This document shows positions 36,531 to 47,480 of a stretch of DNA of 64,000 bases, one piece after another. A program made the translations under genes and the position numbers. Each line of letters starts with the position of its first letter. Position 1 is the stretch's first letter. The notes beneath the pieces are model-generated. The model did not search any database, was not told where the DNA came from, and saw only the letters and a program-made list of their open reading frames with translations. The stretch comes from Euonymus europaeus (lineage: Eukaryota; Streptophyta; Magnoliopsida; Celastrales; Celastraceae), in contig OY756965.1 of assembly GCA_963580455.1 (NCBI GenBank), forward strand, positions 5,468,501-5,532,500. The letters are read 5' to 3'.

Positions 36531-38928
36531 TGTGATAACCTGACCCGAAAATAGAGAAAATATTGAACAAGAGAGTGACAGGGGTATGATTGTACACTAG
36601 TATATTTGATAATTAAATTCATATTAAATAATTTAATTACGAACGTATAAGTTAGATAAAATTAAGGGAAATTTTATTTGGAGATTAGGTTAAATGGACA
36701 TAATTAAATACGTGATGGTGAAAATGTAAATGATGAAGGATGTTCTTTGCAAATAATAAAGGAAATGAGGGGTTGATGAGAAAATAAGGGAATTGAGTTG
36801 TAGAATGCATATTTAATACATTAAAATAGAGAATGAAGAAGGAAGAATCGAGAAAGCTATGGAAAAGGTAAATTATAGGGTAGTATTGTAAATAACTAAG
36901 AGTAGGGACCTAATTCATTTAAAAATTGAGAGAAACAAACAAATGGGTAGAAGTCTGGAAGAGTCGAGAGAGGTGGATGGGAGGAAAGAAGGGGATTGGA
37001 TCGATTAAAAAGGAAATGAAATACAAATAGAAGAAATCTGGAGAAGGAGGAGTGGTGGGGTCAAAGAAGGTTACCCAAAACGTTGGTATGGGTCTTTCGA
37101 TTTTGTTAGTCACCGGATGGTGTGCGGCTACACTCAAGAGTTTTGATGTGTGAGGAATTCCACTGGGTTAGCTGAGTGGTTGCTCGGGTGATGATTTTAG
37201 CACAAGTAGTGGAGTGAGACACAAGACAAGTTGTATGAGGTAGGAGTTACTCTAATTTTGTGATAATCGACAACAAAAGTGGTATCTGAATTATTATTAT
37301 TATTTTTTTTTCAGCTATTGATGATAACTGAGTAATTTACTTGTGTTCTTGAAGATATGCTTCTTAATGATGTCGTTGTGGTACCCTGAACTTAAGCCAA
37401 TAAATTTGGGTGATATTGTAGTTAATTTTTGAATAGATTAGTTGAGAACTTGAGTAATAACTTAACTGAATGAATAGTTTAATTGTGAATTTTGTGTTTA
37501 TAAATCTGGTTATATGTGGATTTGAAATGGTTGAGACACTTGATGAATTCTCATTTTGGAAAACTTGTGGAGAATCTTGGTAATTAATTTATGTAGTTAG
37601 CCATATGTTACTGGTTAATAACAAAGTTCTAAAGTTTATTAGAATCTTGACCACTAGTTAATTTGCATTGTATTGTCTGGTGCAGCCAAATATGGATCTG
37701 TCTCTCCCCATAAAATACTAGAGATATTCTTAATCTGCTTTGAAGAGCCGCATATATAAACTGAAAATTCTATGTCTTTAATTTTGTGGTTTCTCTTTGA
37801 TGATGTGCTTATATGTTACTGGTTAATTAATCTTGGTAATTAATTAGAACAAGGTTCTAACTTTTGGTTTATTGTTAGTGAATGATGATGTGAGTGATTT
37901 GGATTATGAATTACTACGTTGATATATATTGGCAATGACTTTGATTTTATATGGGCTTATAACCTGTGTTAGTGCTGCAAATTAATAAATAGTAATCGAA
38001 ATGAGAATTTTAAACATTTAGGGATAATAGAGCTATTGCGAAGAATACTGAATCGGTCGACTCGGGGCACGCTTCACGAGGTAGGGAATACTATAACCTT
38101 ACCGTTATTTTGGGAATTTTTATAATGTTATTTAATCGATGATTCTTGCGTTTATTTAATGGAGTTGTGATTTTCTGATATAAAAGTCTGATAGGTTAAT
38201 GTGAAATTGTGGTGAATGCGGGTGATTATGTTATTTGCTACTTTTTAGTGGAAATTGTTGCTTTAATACTAAATGATTGTAAATGGATATCTATACCCGA
38301 TAATTTGTGGGAAGGGTGGAGGTTGTACTATGGAGGATTGTGGAGGTGGGGGGTGTTGTGCTAATAACAAGAGATGGCCCTGTACGTACAGTGGGTAAAA
38401 TCCGAGTAAGGATTCGCTATGCGGCCACATAGCGAAGGGTGGAAAGTCCGGGTAGAAGGGGAATGCCTACCTTCCTTACTCGTAGAGGGTTCCCGCGATG
38501 AGACCGGAACTCAGAGAAAATTGGTTCCGACGATGAGGTCGGGAAGCGGATGGAATTGGTTCCGGCGATGAGGTCGGAAGACGGGGGTGGTTGGGTTTGT
38601 GACGGAAGTGTGGAATACCCAATTAACATGTTCATGAGACTTGTGTTGCATTTCCCAGGATTATGGTATTTCCTACTGAACTTCGGCTCATCCATGTGTT
38701 TATATTTTTTTTCAGGTTGGTTGAGCGATGCCAATCAAGCTGGTGATGGGAACGGGATTGACAAATAGGTGCACATACCATCATAGGGGAGTCTGGTTAT
38801 TTAAATGTGTTATTTATATATTTTATGTATATAAATAAAAAGGGAAAAAAAATCACTTCAATTAATTCAATTAATTGGGTTAATTAGTTTTGATGTCCAC
38901 GTCACGTCTCGGGGGTCGGGGCGTGACA
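36531..38928 (+). repeat. 3' LTR of the LARD
   Basis: The same length as the 5' LTR, with about 13 substitutions by eye (for example GAACATATAAC to GAACGTATAAG, AATCTGTCGAC to AATCGGTCGAC) and no length change noticed overall. It is followed directly by the ACGTT target duplication. Confidence 0.95.
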
Positions 38929-39959
38929 ACGTTTATGAACACCTTGACGGTGTATGGATGGTACGGATAGGAGGGTGCCTTGTGATAGGACTCCTGTACC
39001 TGGGAATGAATCTTATTGTGATATTGCATGTTGATACATGTAAGATGATTGTGATTTATTATGTATTGCGGATGCTTGCTGTAGATGGCCTGAGGCCCTG
39101 CCTATGATGGTGATTGCTTGTGATGTGATGGCCGGAGGCCTTATATATATTGTTGCATATGTGCTGCGTATTTCAGGTGGGCATTCTCCGATATACGGGG
39201 GGATGCTGCCGAAATTTCGGTAGAAATTTACGGATTTAGTTGGAGAAATTAAGATTTAATCTTTTGTGATAATGTGGAGATTTAATATCTTATAGATATT
39301 GAATTAGGTTTAAATAGTAGCGCCTCCCGGGTCGGGGCGTTACATGAATGACTATTTTCTAAGTATGTGCTCATACCAACTCATCAAGACTATTGACAAT
39401 AAGCAATAGTCAAGCATAAATGTATTGACTTACTTAAGCTTGGGATCTACTGTACTCCCATAGCTATAAGATGAACAACTCTTTGATAATATATTTTTGG
39501 TTGTTCATTCATATGTAAGTCCATCAATGTATATGTACACTAGTGCACCAATATGAGAATCATCTCAAATGGTCAACATAAACCATTTCTCTAATTGGAG
39601 ATATTCATGAACTACAACCTATATCAACAAAGTGTCTAGCTTTGTCAATATAGTTCTGACTAATGATTTAGGATGTAATAATGAATCTTGTGTTGATCTA
39701 TACTCAAACATAAAATATATCTGAGTATCTAAGACTACATGTCTAACATCCTTAGACCTTGATATAATATTCACATATAAATTAAATATATTAAATAAAG
39801 CATTTAAAACACAAATACAATCAAAAAATGTTTATTCATAAATTCATGAACTGTCCTTACATGGTCTTTTTTAAGACATCACCCCAACAACTCTCAGTTG
39901 GATTAAAGAGCATACTACTAGATCTTAACACTCATCCCCTTAACATGAGTTGTAAAGAT

Positions 39960-42425
39960 CTTTCCTCTAAGGGCCTTTGTGAATTGATCTGCCAAATTAT
40001 GTATTGATGTTATCTTTAGTATCTTCATTTCCTTTCGCTGCACGAACTCCCTTATCAACTGGAACTTGCATTCAATATGCTTTCATTTGTTGTGATAACT
40101 AGGTTCCTAACTTTGAGCTGTCGCACCCATATTGTCGCAATATAGGGTCATAGGTCTCTCAATATAAGAAACAACCTCTAATTCCAAAAGAAATTTCTTT
40201 AACCATACAGTCTCTTTTGCGGCATTCAAAGCTGTCATATATTCGGCTTCCATGGTGGAGTCTGTGATGCAAGTTTGCTGCTCACTCCCCCAACTAATGG
40301 TTGCACCACTAAAGGTAAATATATAACCAGATGTGGACCTCCTAGAGTCCTTGTCTGCTTGAAACTCTGAATTAGTATAGCCCACTAGAACGATCTCATC
40401 ACTACAGTAAATAAGCATATAATCATTCGTTCTCTAAAGATACTTGAATATATGTTTTTATCATTGTCCAATGATGCATTCTTGGATTAGATTGATATCT
40501 ACCGACCAAGCCTACTACATAGCATTAGGTACAGGAGACTGCCAACTACTAAAAGGCAATAAACCTTAGTCATTTGTTGTCTTTCCTCTTCTGTCCTAGG
40601 ACAATCATCCTTAGAAAAAGGAACTCCATGTCTAAAAGGCAATAAACCTTTCTTGGAGTTATACATTGCATATTTGACCAATATCTTCTTTATGTATGTA
40701 CATTGAGAAAGAGCTAGAGTTCTAAATCCGTTATCTCACGTTAGCTTGATGCCTAGAACATAGCTCGCTCCTATTAGTTTTTTCATGCTAAACTGATTAG
40801 ATAATCAAATTTTAACTGATGATAATGTTGCTACGTCATTTCCAATAAGCAATATTCATCCATGTAGAGAATCAAGTATACAATGTTCTTACCGTCAAAT
40901 CTCTTGTATACACACAACCATCAGGATTCTAATCAAATCTATAGCATTTAATTAGTTGATCAAAACATATGTTCCAAGATCTAGATACTTGCTTAAGTCC
41001 ATACATAGACTTCTTAAGCTTTCAAACCATATTTTCTTGGCTTTTAGCAATAAATCTATTGGGTTTTATCATATAGATACTCTCGTCAAGATTGCCATTG
41101 AGGAAATCAGTCTTGACATCCATCTACCATATCTCAAAATTGTAGTGAGCTGATATGGAGATAAGTATTTTGGTTGACTTAAGCATGGCTACTGGTGAGT
41201 AGGTTTCCTCATAGTCAATACCCTTCTTTTTGGGTATAACCATTTGTCACCAACCTTGCTTTAAAGGTTTCAACCTTTCTATCTACTCCTTTTTTTCTCT
41301 TGTATACCCACTTACACCAAATGGGCTTGACTCTAGTAGACATATCTACAAGATCTCAAAATTCATTGGAGTGCATTGACTCTAACTCGAATTCCATTGC
41401 TTTTTTTCCTACAGTTTGCATCTATATTAACTACTTCTTCGTATGTTATAGGATCCGACTCAAGTTCATCAAAGATTGCCATAAATGACTCTCCAACGAA
41501 CATGTATTTGTCGAGTTTCCATGAGACCCTCCCACTGCAATGCAGCTCTGGTGTTGCATCAAAGATTGGTTCATTATTGTTTTCATTATCTTTTACTTGT
41601 GTTAGATTGGATTCTGAATATGTCGATTCATGCTCATGCAAAACAACCTTTCTTGGTTCACCATTATTTATACATTGCTCTTCTAAGAATCTAGGAACTC
41701 TCAAGATTGTAGAAATAACCCCCACGAGTCCCTCTTGGTAATCCTACCCAATAGCATAGCACATATCTAGGCCTATACTTGGTTGTCTTATATGCTAGTA
41801 CATAAGTTGGTCATCCATAAACTTTGAGATTCCTAAGATCTAACTTTCGTCCAGTTCACATCTCATGGGTGTCCTAGGTACTAATTTAGACAGTACCAAG
41901 TTAAAGATGTGTGTAGCAATTTTTAGGGTTTATCCTTAAAATGACTCAAGAAGCGTTGCATGATGCGTCATGCATTTCGCTATCTCTAATAGAGTTTTGT
42001 TTCTCCTTTTTGCAACCCCATTCTGCTAACTTGTTCTAGGCGTAGAGAGCTAAGAACTGTGTCATTTTTGCTAGATATTATTTATACTAATCTATCATGT
42101 ATTCTCCACCACAGTCAAACCGTATAGCTTTGATGCATTTATGTAATTGGTTCTTTGTATAGGCCTGGATCTCTATGACCTTGTAAAATGAATCAAACTT
42201 ACAACAAATTAGATAAATACATTCATACCCAGAGTAGTCATAAGTAAAAGGAATAAATTAATCGCAGCCTTCTTGAGCTTGAACTATCATTAGCCCACAT
42301 AGGTTAGTATGCAACAACTCAAGTAACTCAGATTCTCTAAAGCCTTTGGACATTTTACCTTACAATCAAGAACAACATTGTGGTCTTTTATCCATGTCTA
42401 ATGGATCAAGAGAGTAACCCTCATC
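39960..42425 (-). pseudogene. Ty1/Copia integrase-reverse transcriptase-RNase H remnant
   Basis: On the minus strand, from the right: integrase debris (SFYKVIEIQAYTKNQ, then IRFDCGGEYM with the catalytic-core DxGGEY block, about 42,100-42,200), a linker ending CSGRVSWKLDKYMF (about 41,520), a reverse-transcriptase tail with NSKKGLLPFRHGVPFSKDD and VGSLLYLMLCSR (40681-40499), and RNase H with DKDSRRSTSGYIFTFSG, STMEAEYMTA and LYCDNMGA (40418-40107). The order integrase before reverse transcriptase is diagnostic for Copia. Stops and frameshifts are frequent; gag and protease are missing at the right end. The probable 3' LTR follows on the left. Confidence 0.9.
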
Positions 42426-42678
42426 ATTTGGCCCATGGGCTTTGACCCGGCCCAAACCTGAAGTAGCCTGACCAGGACTGGGCCTTATTTCTGGGGTTGA
42501 GCCCAACCCAAAGTTGAGTTGAGAAATCTAGGATTATCAAGGTCTCAAGATATTCTGTACTTTTGTTTGATTAAGTAAGATAGTAATTGGTGTATTTTGT
42601 TTTTTTACTTTATTGTTTGAGAAACTATAATCTTTGGCATAGTTGCAACAAGTCAACATTTTGAGCCAATAACCTTTT

Positions 42679-42697
42679 TGGCACACCTAGTGGGACC
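42679..42697 (+). other. Primer-binding-site-like sequence of a lost LTR element
   Basis: TGGCACACCTAGTGGGACC after CTTTT resembles plant Gypsy primer-binding sites of the TGGCACGCCTAGTGGGAC type. The sequence before it (42,430-42,678) has LTR-like GGGCC-rich text, but no second LTR was found, so this is tentative. Confidence 0.4.
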
Positions 42698-42956
42698 TAT
42701 TTCATAAACAAAATCAACGGCACCACATACACACACCTAAGGGAAAGATCCAATAAATGAGACAAATGATGATCCTTCACATAATAATAAGCCAATGAAT
42801 AATTCTGTTAATGTCGCCAATGATGGTTACTAATCAATGAATGAGATAAATGATGATCAATCAGCAGATGTTATTGATGTCTAATCAATGAATGATATGA
42901 GTGTTATCAATCAATGAATGCACCTAGTATTTTGTTTACTTTCGAATATCTAGAAA

Positions 42957-43075
42957 TGTTGAGAATTATTGGTATTTAGTTGAGAACAATATACTTGATG
43001 GTTGAGAAAAATATAGTTAGTGGTTGAGAACAGTATACTTATTGGTTGAAAACCTATTGGGTTACATTATAGATT
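42957..43075 (+). repeat. Short array of GGTTGAGAA-type units
   Basis: TTGAGAA or a variant recurs about every 20-30 bases (GTTGAGAATTATTGG, GTTGAGAACAATATAC, GGTTGAGAAAAATATAG, GGTTGAGAACAGTATAC, GGTTGAAAACC). This is the same motif, in reverse orientation, as the long array at 46,610-47,480. Confidence 0.75.
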
Positions 43076-43544
43076 GAAGTGTAGGCTTCACTGGAACCTA
43101 CCAGTGAAAAAGTGAGCAAGAGTATACTTTCTACTGTGATGGCGATGTGGGATTAGTTGTGAAAGCTCTTATTATTAAGGCATAGAGAATGAAAGGATCA
43201 AGAAGTCGATCCTGGAATGAAAAGCCATCAGTTCAACAATCTGAAATTCCAATGGTATAAAATATTGTTCGCTTATTTTGACGGTCATATTTTTCTATAC
43301 TTATAGTATGATTTCTCCTAATGTGTTTATGTTTTTATTTTTTCTTACTGTAGGTTGATGCTATAGCCCAATTGTGGGAGAGAATCGATGCCTTGGATAA
43401 GAAGCTATTAGGTAGGTTGGATGATCTAACCTAAAATATTTCTTCCATTCAGAAATCCTTGGAGACGGTAAAAAGTGGAGGGAAGAAAGATGATATAAGA
43501 GTTCTCACTAGGAGCCAAGCTAGCCAACCTATATTAGGCTTGGT

Positions 43545-43990
43545 AAGAAAGAGAAATCAAAAAAAGAATAAGAGCAAGAAAAGAAAGAGAAAGAGAAAGT
43601 GAAGAAAAAGAAGAAAGAGGAAGAGAAAGAGTAAGAGTAAGAGAAGAAAAAGAACAAAGATGAGGAAATGAAAGAGAAAGAGGAAGATATAGAAAGGAGG
43701 AAAGAGGAAGAGAAATAGAAGAAAGAGGAAGATAAGAAAAAGAGGAAAGAGGAAAGAGGAAAAAAAAGAAAGATGAGGAAGAGAAAGAGAAGAAAGAGAA
43801 GAAAAAGGAAGATAAGAAAAGGAAGAAAGAGGAAGGGGAAGGGAAGAAAAAGAAGAAAAAGAGAGATACAAAAAGGAAGAAAGAGGAAGTGATAGAGGAG
43901 ACATAGAAGAAGAAAGATGAAGATGAGACATTGATGGAGACACAGGAGAATATGGAGACAAAAGAAAAGAAAGGAGAATGAGGGAGGAGA
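43545..43990 (+). repeat. Polypurine (GAA/GGA) low-complexity tract, about 445 bp
   Basis: The plus strand is almost pure A and G (AAGAGGAAGAGAAAGA-type text), with only rare pyrimidines. It originated as a coding region for lysine/glutamate runs. The complementary CT-rich strand gives long Ser/Phe/Leu frames that are artefacts. Confidence 0.9.
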
Positions 43991-44062
43991 AATTGTATAT
44001 GCACGTCAAGTACATGCATATAAAAAGGTACGATACGTGACACCACCCTACATCAACCTAAC

Positions 44063-46113
44063 TGTAACACCCCGACTCGTGAGATAGCTTACGCGATAGG
44101 GCGAAGCGATGTATGTGGTACTTAATATGTGTTAAATCTGATCGAGATATTTGTATTGAATTTTATGTGATAGATAAAAGTAGGAGATACAAGAATTATC
44201 GAAATCGGAGTCAAAGTATAATTGATATGAATTATTAGAAGTAAAATATTTGGTGAATAAGTTAGTGGGAAGATTACAAAATAAGATGGTGATTTCAATT
44301 AATTTAAGAAAGAAGGCGGGGGTAAAACTGTAATTGATTAATTAAAAGATTTAATAATAAATATAAAATGTTTCACGCGAGTCGAGGAGGAGGGATGCCC
44401 GATTTTGTGTTTTTGCGTAGGGCAGCGGCGACTGAAAGCTTATTACCGGCAACGGCGATGGTTGGACACATTGATGACACGGGAAGGACGAGCTCAGAGA
44501 GATGAATTCAAAGACGTCATTTTTGTATAAAACGGAGCTCGATCGGACCGCCAACGGAGAAGAAAAAGGGGTTGCGGGGCCGCGAGCCTTGTACTAGAGA
44601 ATCATCGGAAAACGGCCACCGAGCAGGTAACGGGGACAGGCAGAACGTTTTTCTTGTTGTTCTCTTTCGATCTATGCAAGAAGTGGTTGTCACCCCGCCT
44701 CCCACGGAGGAGATCTGGTGAAGGGATCCACGGGTTTGTGAGACCCGCTTGTAGGAGAGAGACAGTAAGGCAAATCGGGTTTGACCTGACCCGGTTGGGT
44801 TGAGGCAGACCCGGTTTGACTTGGGATTTTCCTCTATTTGACCAGTTTAACTAGAAAATTAATTAAAATAATTGATTAATTAAACGTTAATACATATGAA
44901 TGTTGTAATTGATTTCAGGAAGAGTCTCATATAGTCAAATTATTGGAATTACGATAGAGCACGGAGATAAGTAATACTCAACTGTTTTACGGAACAATGC
45001 AATTTACGGATTGTTGTCTGTGTAAATTGTTTGGCTATTGATTCGTGTTTGATTGGTTTTTTTATGATGTGTTATGTGTGAATTATGATATGAATGGTTT
45101 GTTTATGTTATAACTGTATTGATGGTGCTGTTTGTATACTGTGATTGGACGACTGAACTGTAATATATTTTTGTGTAGAATGTAATGCGTACTGTTATGT
45201 GCTTCAATTGATTATGATGATGACCCTGATATGATGAGGGTTTTGATGTTCTTAAAAGTGATTTGATACATATGATTTATTGATGTATTAAATATTGTTC
45301 ATAAGCACGATGCATTGCATTACATGAAAAGAGAAATTTTCAGTTTAATAAGAGCATGTTTTAACGAACCGGGTGCAACTGCTACAGGGAGGGTATATGT
45401 TGACTGGAAAAAGGAAAAGGAAAAGGAAGAAGGAAAAAGGAAAAATATTTTATTGACTGAAAAGTGTCCTTTGGTAGAACATTAAATCAAGGAAAAATCC
45501 CGACCGGTTGTTCTAGAGCAGTTTACCTATGTTAAGAGCCCAAGTACTGGAAAAAGGTTTTTAAATGGCTGACTGTATTCTAATGATGATGTTCACGTGC
45601 ATTCATGCATTAGTATTACTTGCTGGGCCTTGACTTACTATGTTCCGTAATGCAGGAAATGAGGTTTCTACTGAATATGCTGATTGGGCTGTTGATGGTG
45701 ATGTCATTGATCCACAGTGAGGATGCTCATGTAACAGGAGCAGTAAATCGATGACTTCAATAAATGGTTGTATAATTTATATTTTGCAAGGTAGATTGAA
45801 ACTTTGGAGTGCTTATATGAGCAATTACTACAAAATTAGATCAAGGGACATTAGTTATAAGTGGTATCTCGATTGTGACTGTAGGGTTGAGGAAATGGTA
45901 AGACTATACGCTATTAGGTATGATTAATAGTAGATTATTAATTGAGGTTGTTAATTAATCGCTACTATTGCTCGTTTGATAAAATTTATATGAATTGTTA
46001 ATAATTATCTGTATGTGTAATAGCTGGGCTCAATGTGGAGACAAGTGGGTATTAGGAGTAGCGTTCTGGTTTACAGGCTCGTGAATTAGGGTTTCGTGGG
46101 TCGGGGCGTTACA
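44063..46113. mobile_element. Gypsy solo LTR (2,051 bp)
   Basis: It starts TGTAACACCCCGACTCG and ends GGGTCGGGGCGTTACA. Flanks are CTAAC (44058-44062) and CTAAG (46114-46118), a 5-bp target duplication with one mismatch. No primer site, coding region or second LTR is inside. It interrupts the MULE-type frame exactly where the protein continues on both sides. Confidence 0.85.
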
Positions 46114-46349
46114 CTAAGTGAGAAGAAGAAGAAGATTGAGGTTGTCAGTGATGTGAATTTGTTCAGCGAGTTTCCTCAAGAATGGCAAGACGCTATGGTG
46201 TCATATTTTTCTATGGGGGATACTGGGAGGAAAGTCATCAAATTCCCTACATGTTCTGGATCAAAGGAATGGTTTGACACTGCAATGAAGATTTTGATAA
46301 CTGGTATACTATTGTTCATGTTATTTTTAACTATGTATACAGGTTGAGC

Positions 46350-46609
46350 ACGCACTTCACATAAGTGCCTAGTAATTTCATATTAGTAGCATGGGTATTT
46401 TTTTCCTTTATTCTTCTATTGTATGTATGAGAACCTTTATGGTATTATTGCATGATTTTGTTATTGAGATTTGATTGCATGTTGATAGATGACCTAAGAT
46501 CCTACCTAGGAGTTGTAGATTTTATATTGTTTGATGGCCTTGATATTATTAGTGTGTTTAATACAGGTTGACACTTTTTGATATGTGGGGAGGTGCTGTC
46601 GATTCGATT
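46350..46609. other. Non-coding DNA between the MULE-type exon and the minisatellite
   Basis: No reading frame or repeat is recognised. It may be intron or the degraded rest of the element. Confidence 0.4.
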
Positions 46610-47480
46610 GTTTCTCAACGTGTTGGGTACATTATCAACCTATTTAATATTTGTTCTCAACCTAACTGTTTATATATCTATTCTCAACCTGTTGGGCAAG
46701 ATTCTCAACTTGTTAAATAACTGTTATCAACCTGTTCAATAACTGTTCCCAACCTATTGATTATATTCTCAATCTATTTAATAATTATTCTCAACCTGTT
46801 TAATAACTATTCTTAACCTATTGGTTGTATTCTCAACCCGTTTAATAACTATTCTCAACCTATTGGTTATATTATCAACCTGTTTTATGTCTACTCTCAA
46901 CCTGCTGAGCAAGATTCTCGACTTGTTTAATAAATGTTCTTAACCTATTCAATAATTATTCTTAACTTGTTTAATAACTGTTCTTAACGTATTGGTTATA
47001 TTCTCAACCTATTTTAAATCCGTTCTCAATCTGTCAAATGAATTTTAAAAAAATTGTTTTGAAATATCCATCCCAAATGTTCTCAACTTGATGGGCAAGA
47101 TTTTCAATTTTTTGGTTACATTATTAGCATGTTTAATAATTGTTATCAGTTTGTTCAATAACTATTCTCAACCTATTGGTTATAATTCCAACCTATTTAA
47201 TAACTGTTATCTACAGTTAGTTACATTCTCAACTTGTCAAATGAACTAGGAAAAAAATAGTTCTAAGATATCCATTCAAAATGTTCTTAATTTGTTTAAT
47301 AATTGTGCTCAACCTGTTTCACAACTGTTTTAAACTTGTTAGTTACATTCCCAACCTATCAAATGAACATAAAAATAGTTCTTAGATATCCATATCAAAT
47401 GTTGTCAGCCTGATGGACAAGATTCTTAGCCTGTTAGATAAGATTCTCAACTTGTTGGTTACAATCTCACGCTCTCACCC
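46610..47480 (-). repeat. Degenerate minisatellite of about 21-22 bp units, TTCTCAACCTRTT consensus
   Basis: Roughly 35 units of the kind TTCTCAACCTGTTTAATAACTA follow one another, alternating with TATTGGTTATAT- and AAATGAA-containing variants. The complement, GGTTGAGAA, is the motif at 42,957-43,075, so the two arrays are in inverted orientation around the MULE-type frame. Confidence 0.85.

Larger units (their letters stand above)
29677..38928 (+). mobile_element. LARD: young non-coding LTR retrotransposon derivative (9,252 bp)
   Basis: Two LTRs of exactly 2,398 bp (29677-32074 and 36531-38928) flank a 4,456 bp interior. ACGTT is duplicated at 29672-29676 and 38929-38933. A primer-binding site (32077-32088) and a polypurine tract (36517-36530) show the plus orientation. 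No gag, protease, reverse transcriptase or integrase block is visible in any frame of the interior, so it must use proteins of an autonomous relative. The tRNA-Met-type primer site and the CGAGGACGAAAT sequence before the polypurine tract suggest a chromovirus (Tekay/Del-like) parent. The only notable frame is antisense at 34416-34712. About 13 differences between the LTRs (near 0.5%) indicate recent insertion. Confidence 0.93.
27991..39344. mobile_element. Gypsy solo LTR (2.1 kb) containing a nested LARD
   Basis: The left part (27991-29676) begins TGTAATACCCCGACCCG; the right part (38934-39344) ends CGGGTCGGGGCGTTACA, which is nearly the reverse complement. Direct TGAAT copies at 27986-27990 and 39345-39349 flank the whole. 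Without the inner element it is 2,097 bp, with no primer-binding site, coding region or second LTR inside, so it is a solo LTR left after recombination between two LTRs. The termini are typical of chromovirus-type plant Gypsy LTRs. Confidence 0.9.
27755..39889 (-). repeat. Probable Copia 3' LTR, split by an 11.35 kb insertion
   Basis: Joining 27755-27990 to 39350-39889 gives about 776 bp which, on the minus strand, begins TGTTGGGGTGATG and ends GTGTTACA. It directly follows the Copia coding remnant, whose last bases before it (CAACTGAGAGT) resemble the purine-rich tract that precedes Copia 3' LTRs. The split point carries the solo LTR's TGAAT target duplication. The assignment rests on position and TG...CA ends; the matching 5' LTR was not found. 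Confidence 0.6.
43354..46290 (+). pseudogene. MULE/Ulp1-type transposon-borne reading frame, broken and split by a solo LTR
   Basis: An exon-like stretch after a CTGTAG acceptor at 43,353 reads VDAIAQLWERIDALDKKLLG, then after an in-frame stop NISSIQKSLETV and DDIRVLTRSQASQ. It enters a Lys/Glu-type purine-rich region with stops, then KKVRYVTPPYINL at 44,060. After the solo LTR (44063-46113) it resumes SEKKKKIEVVSDVNL and SEFPQEWQDAMVSYFSMGD, GSKEWFDTAMKI up to a GT donor near 46,305. Deleting the LTR plus one 5-base duplicate keeps the frame. The text recalls host-like proteins carried by plant Mutator-like elements with Ulp1 protease domains, known from cucurbits; the protease domain itself is not present. 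Identification is from memory, so moderate. Confidence 0.55.

Noticed and set aside
41376..41741. 121-codon plus-strand frame
   Set aside because: It is the shadow of the Copia linker on the minus strand, which carries recognisable sequence.
43534..44046. 170- and 152-codon minus-strand Ser/Phe/Leu-rich frames that look like membrane proteins
   Set aside because: They are the complement of the polypurine tract; composition alone keeps them open.
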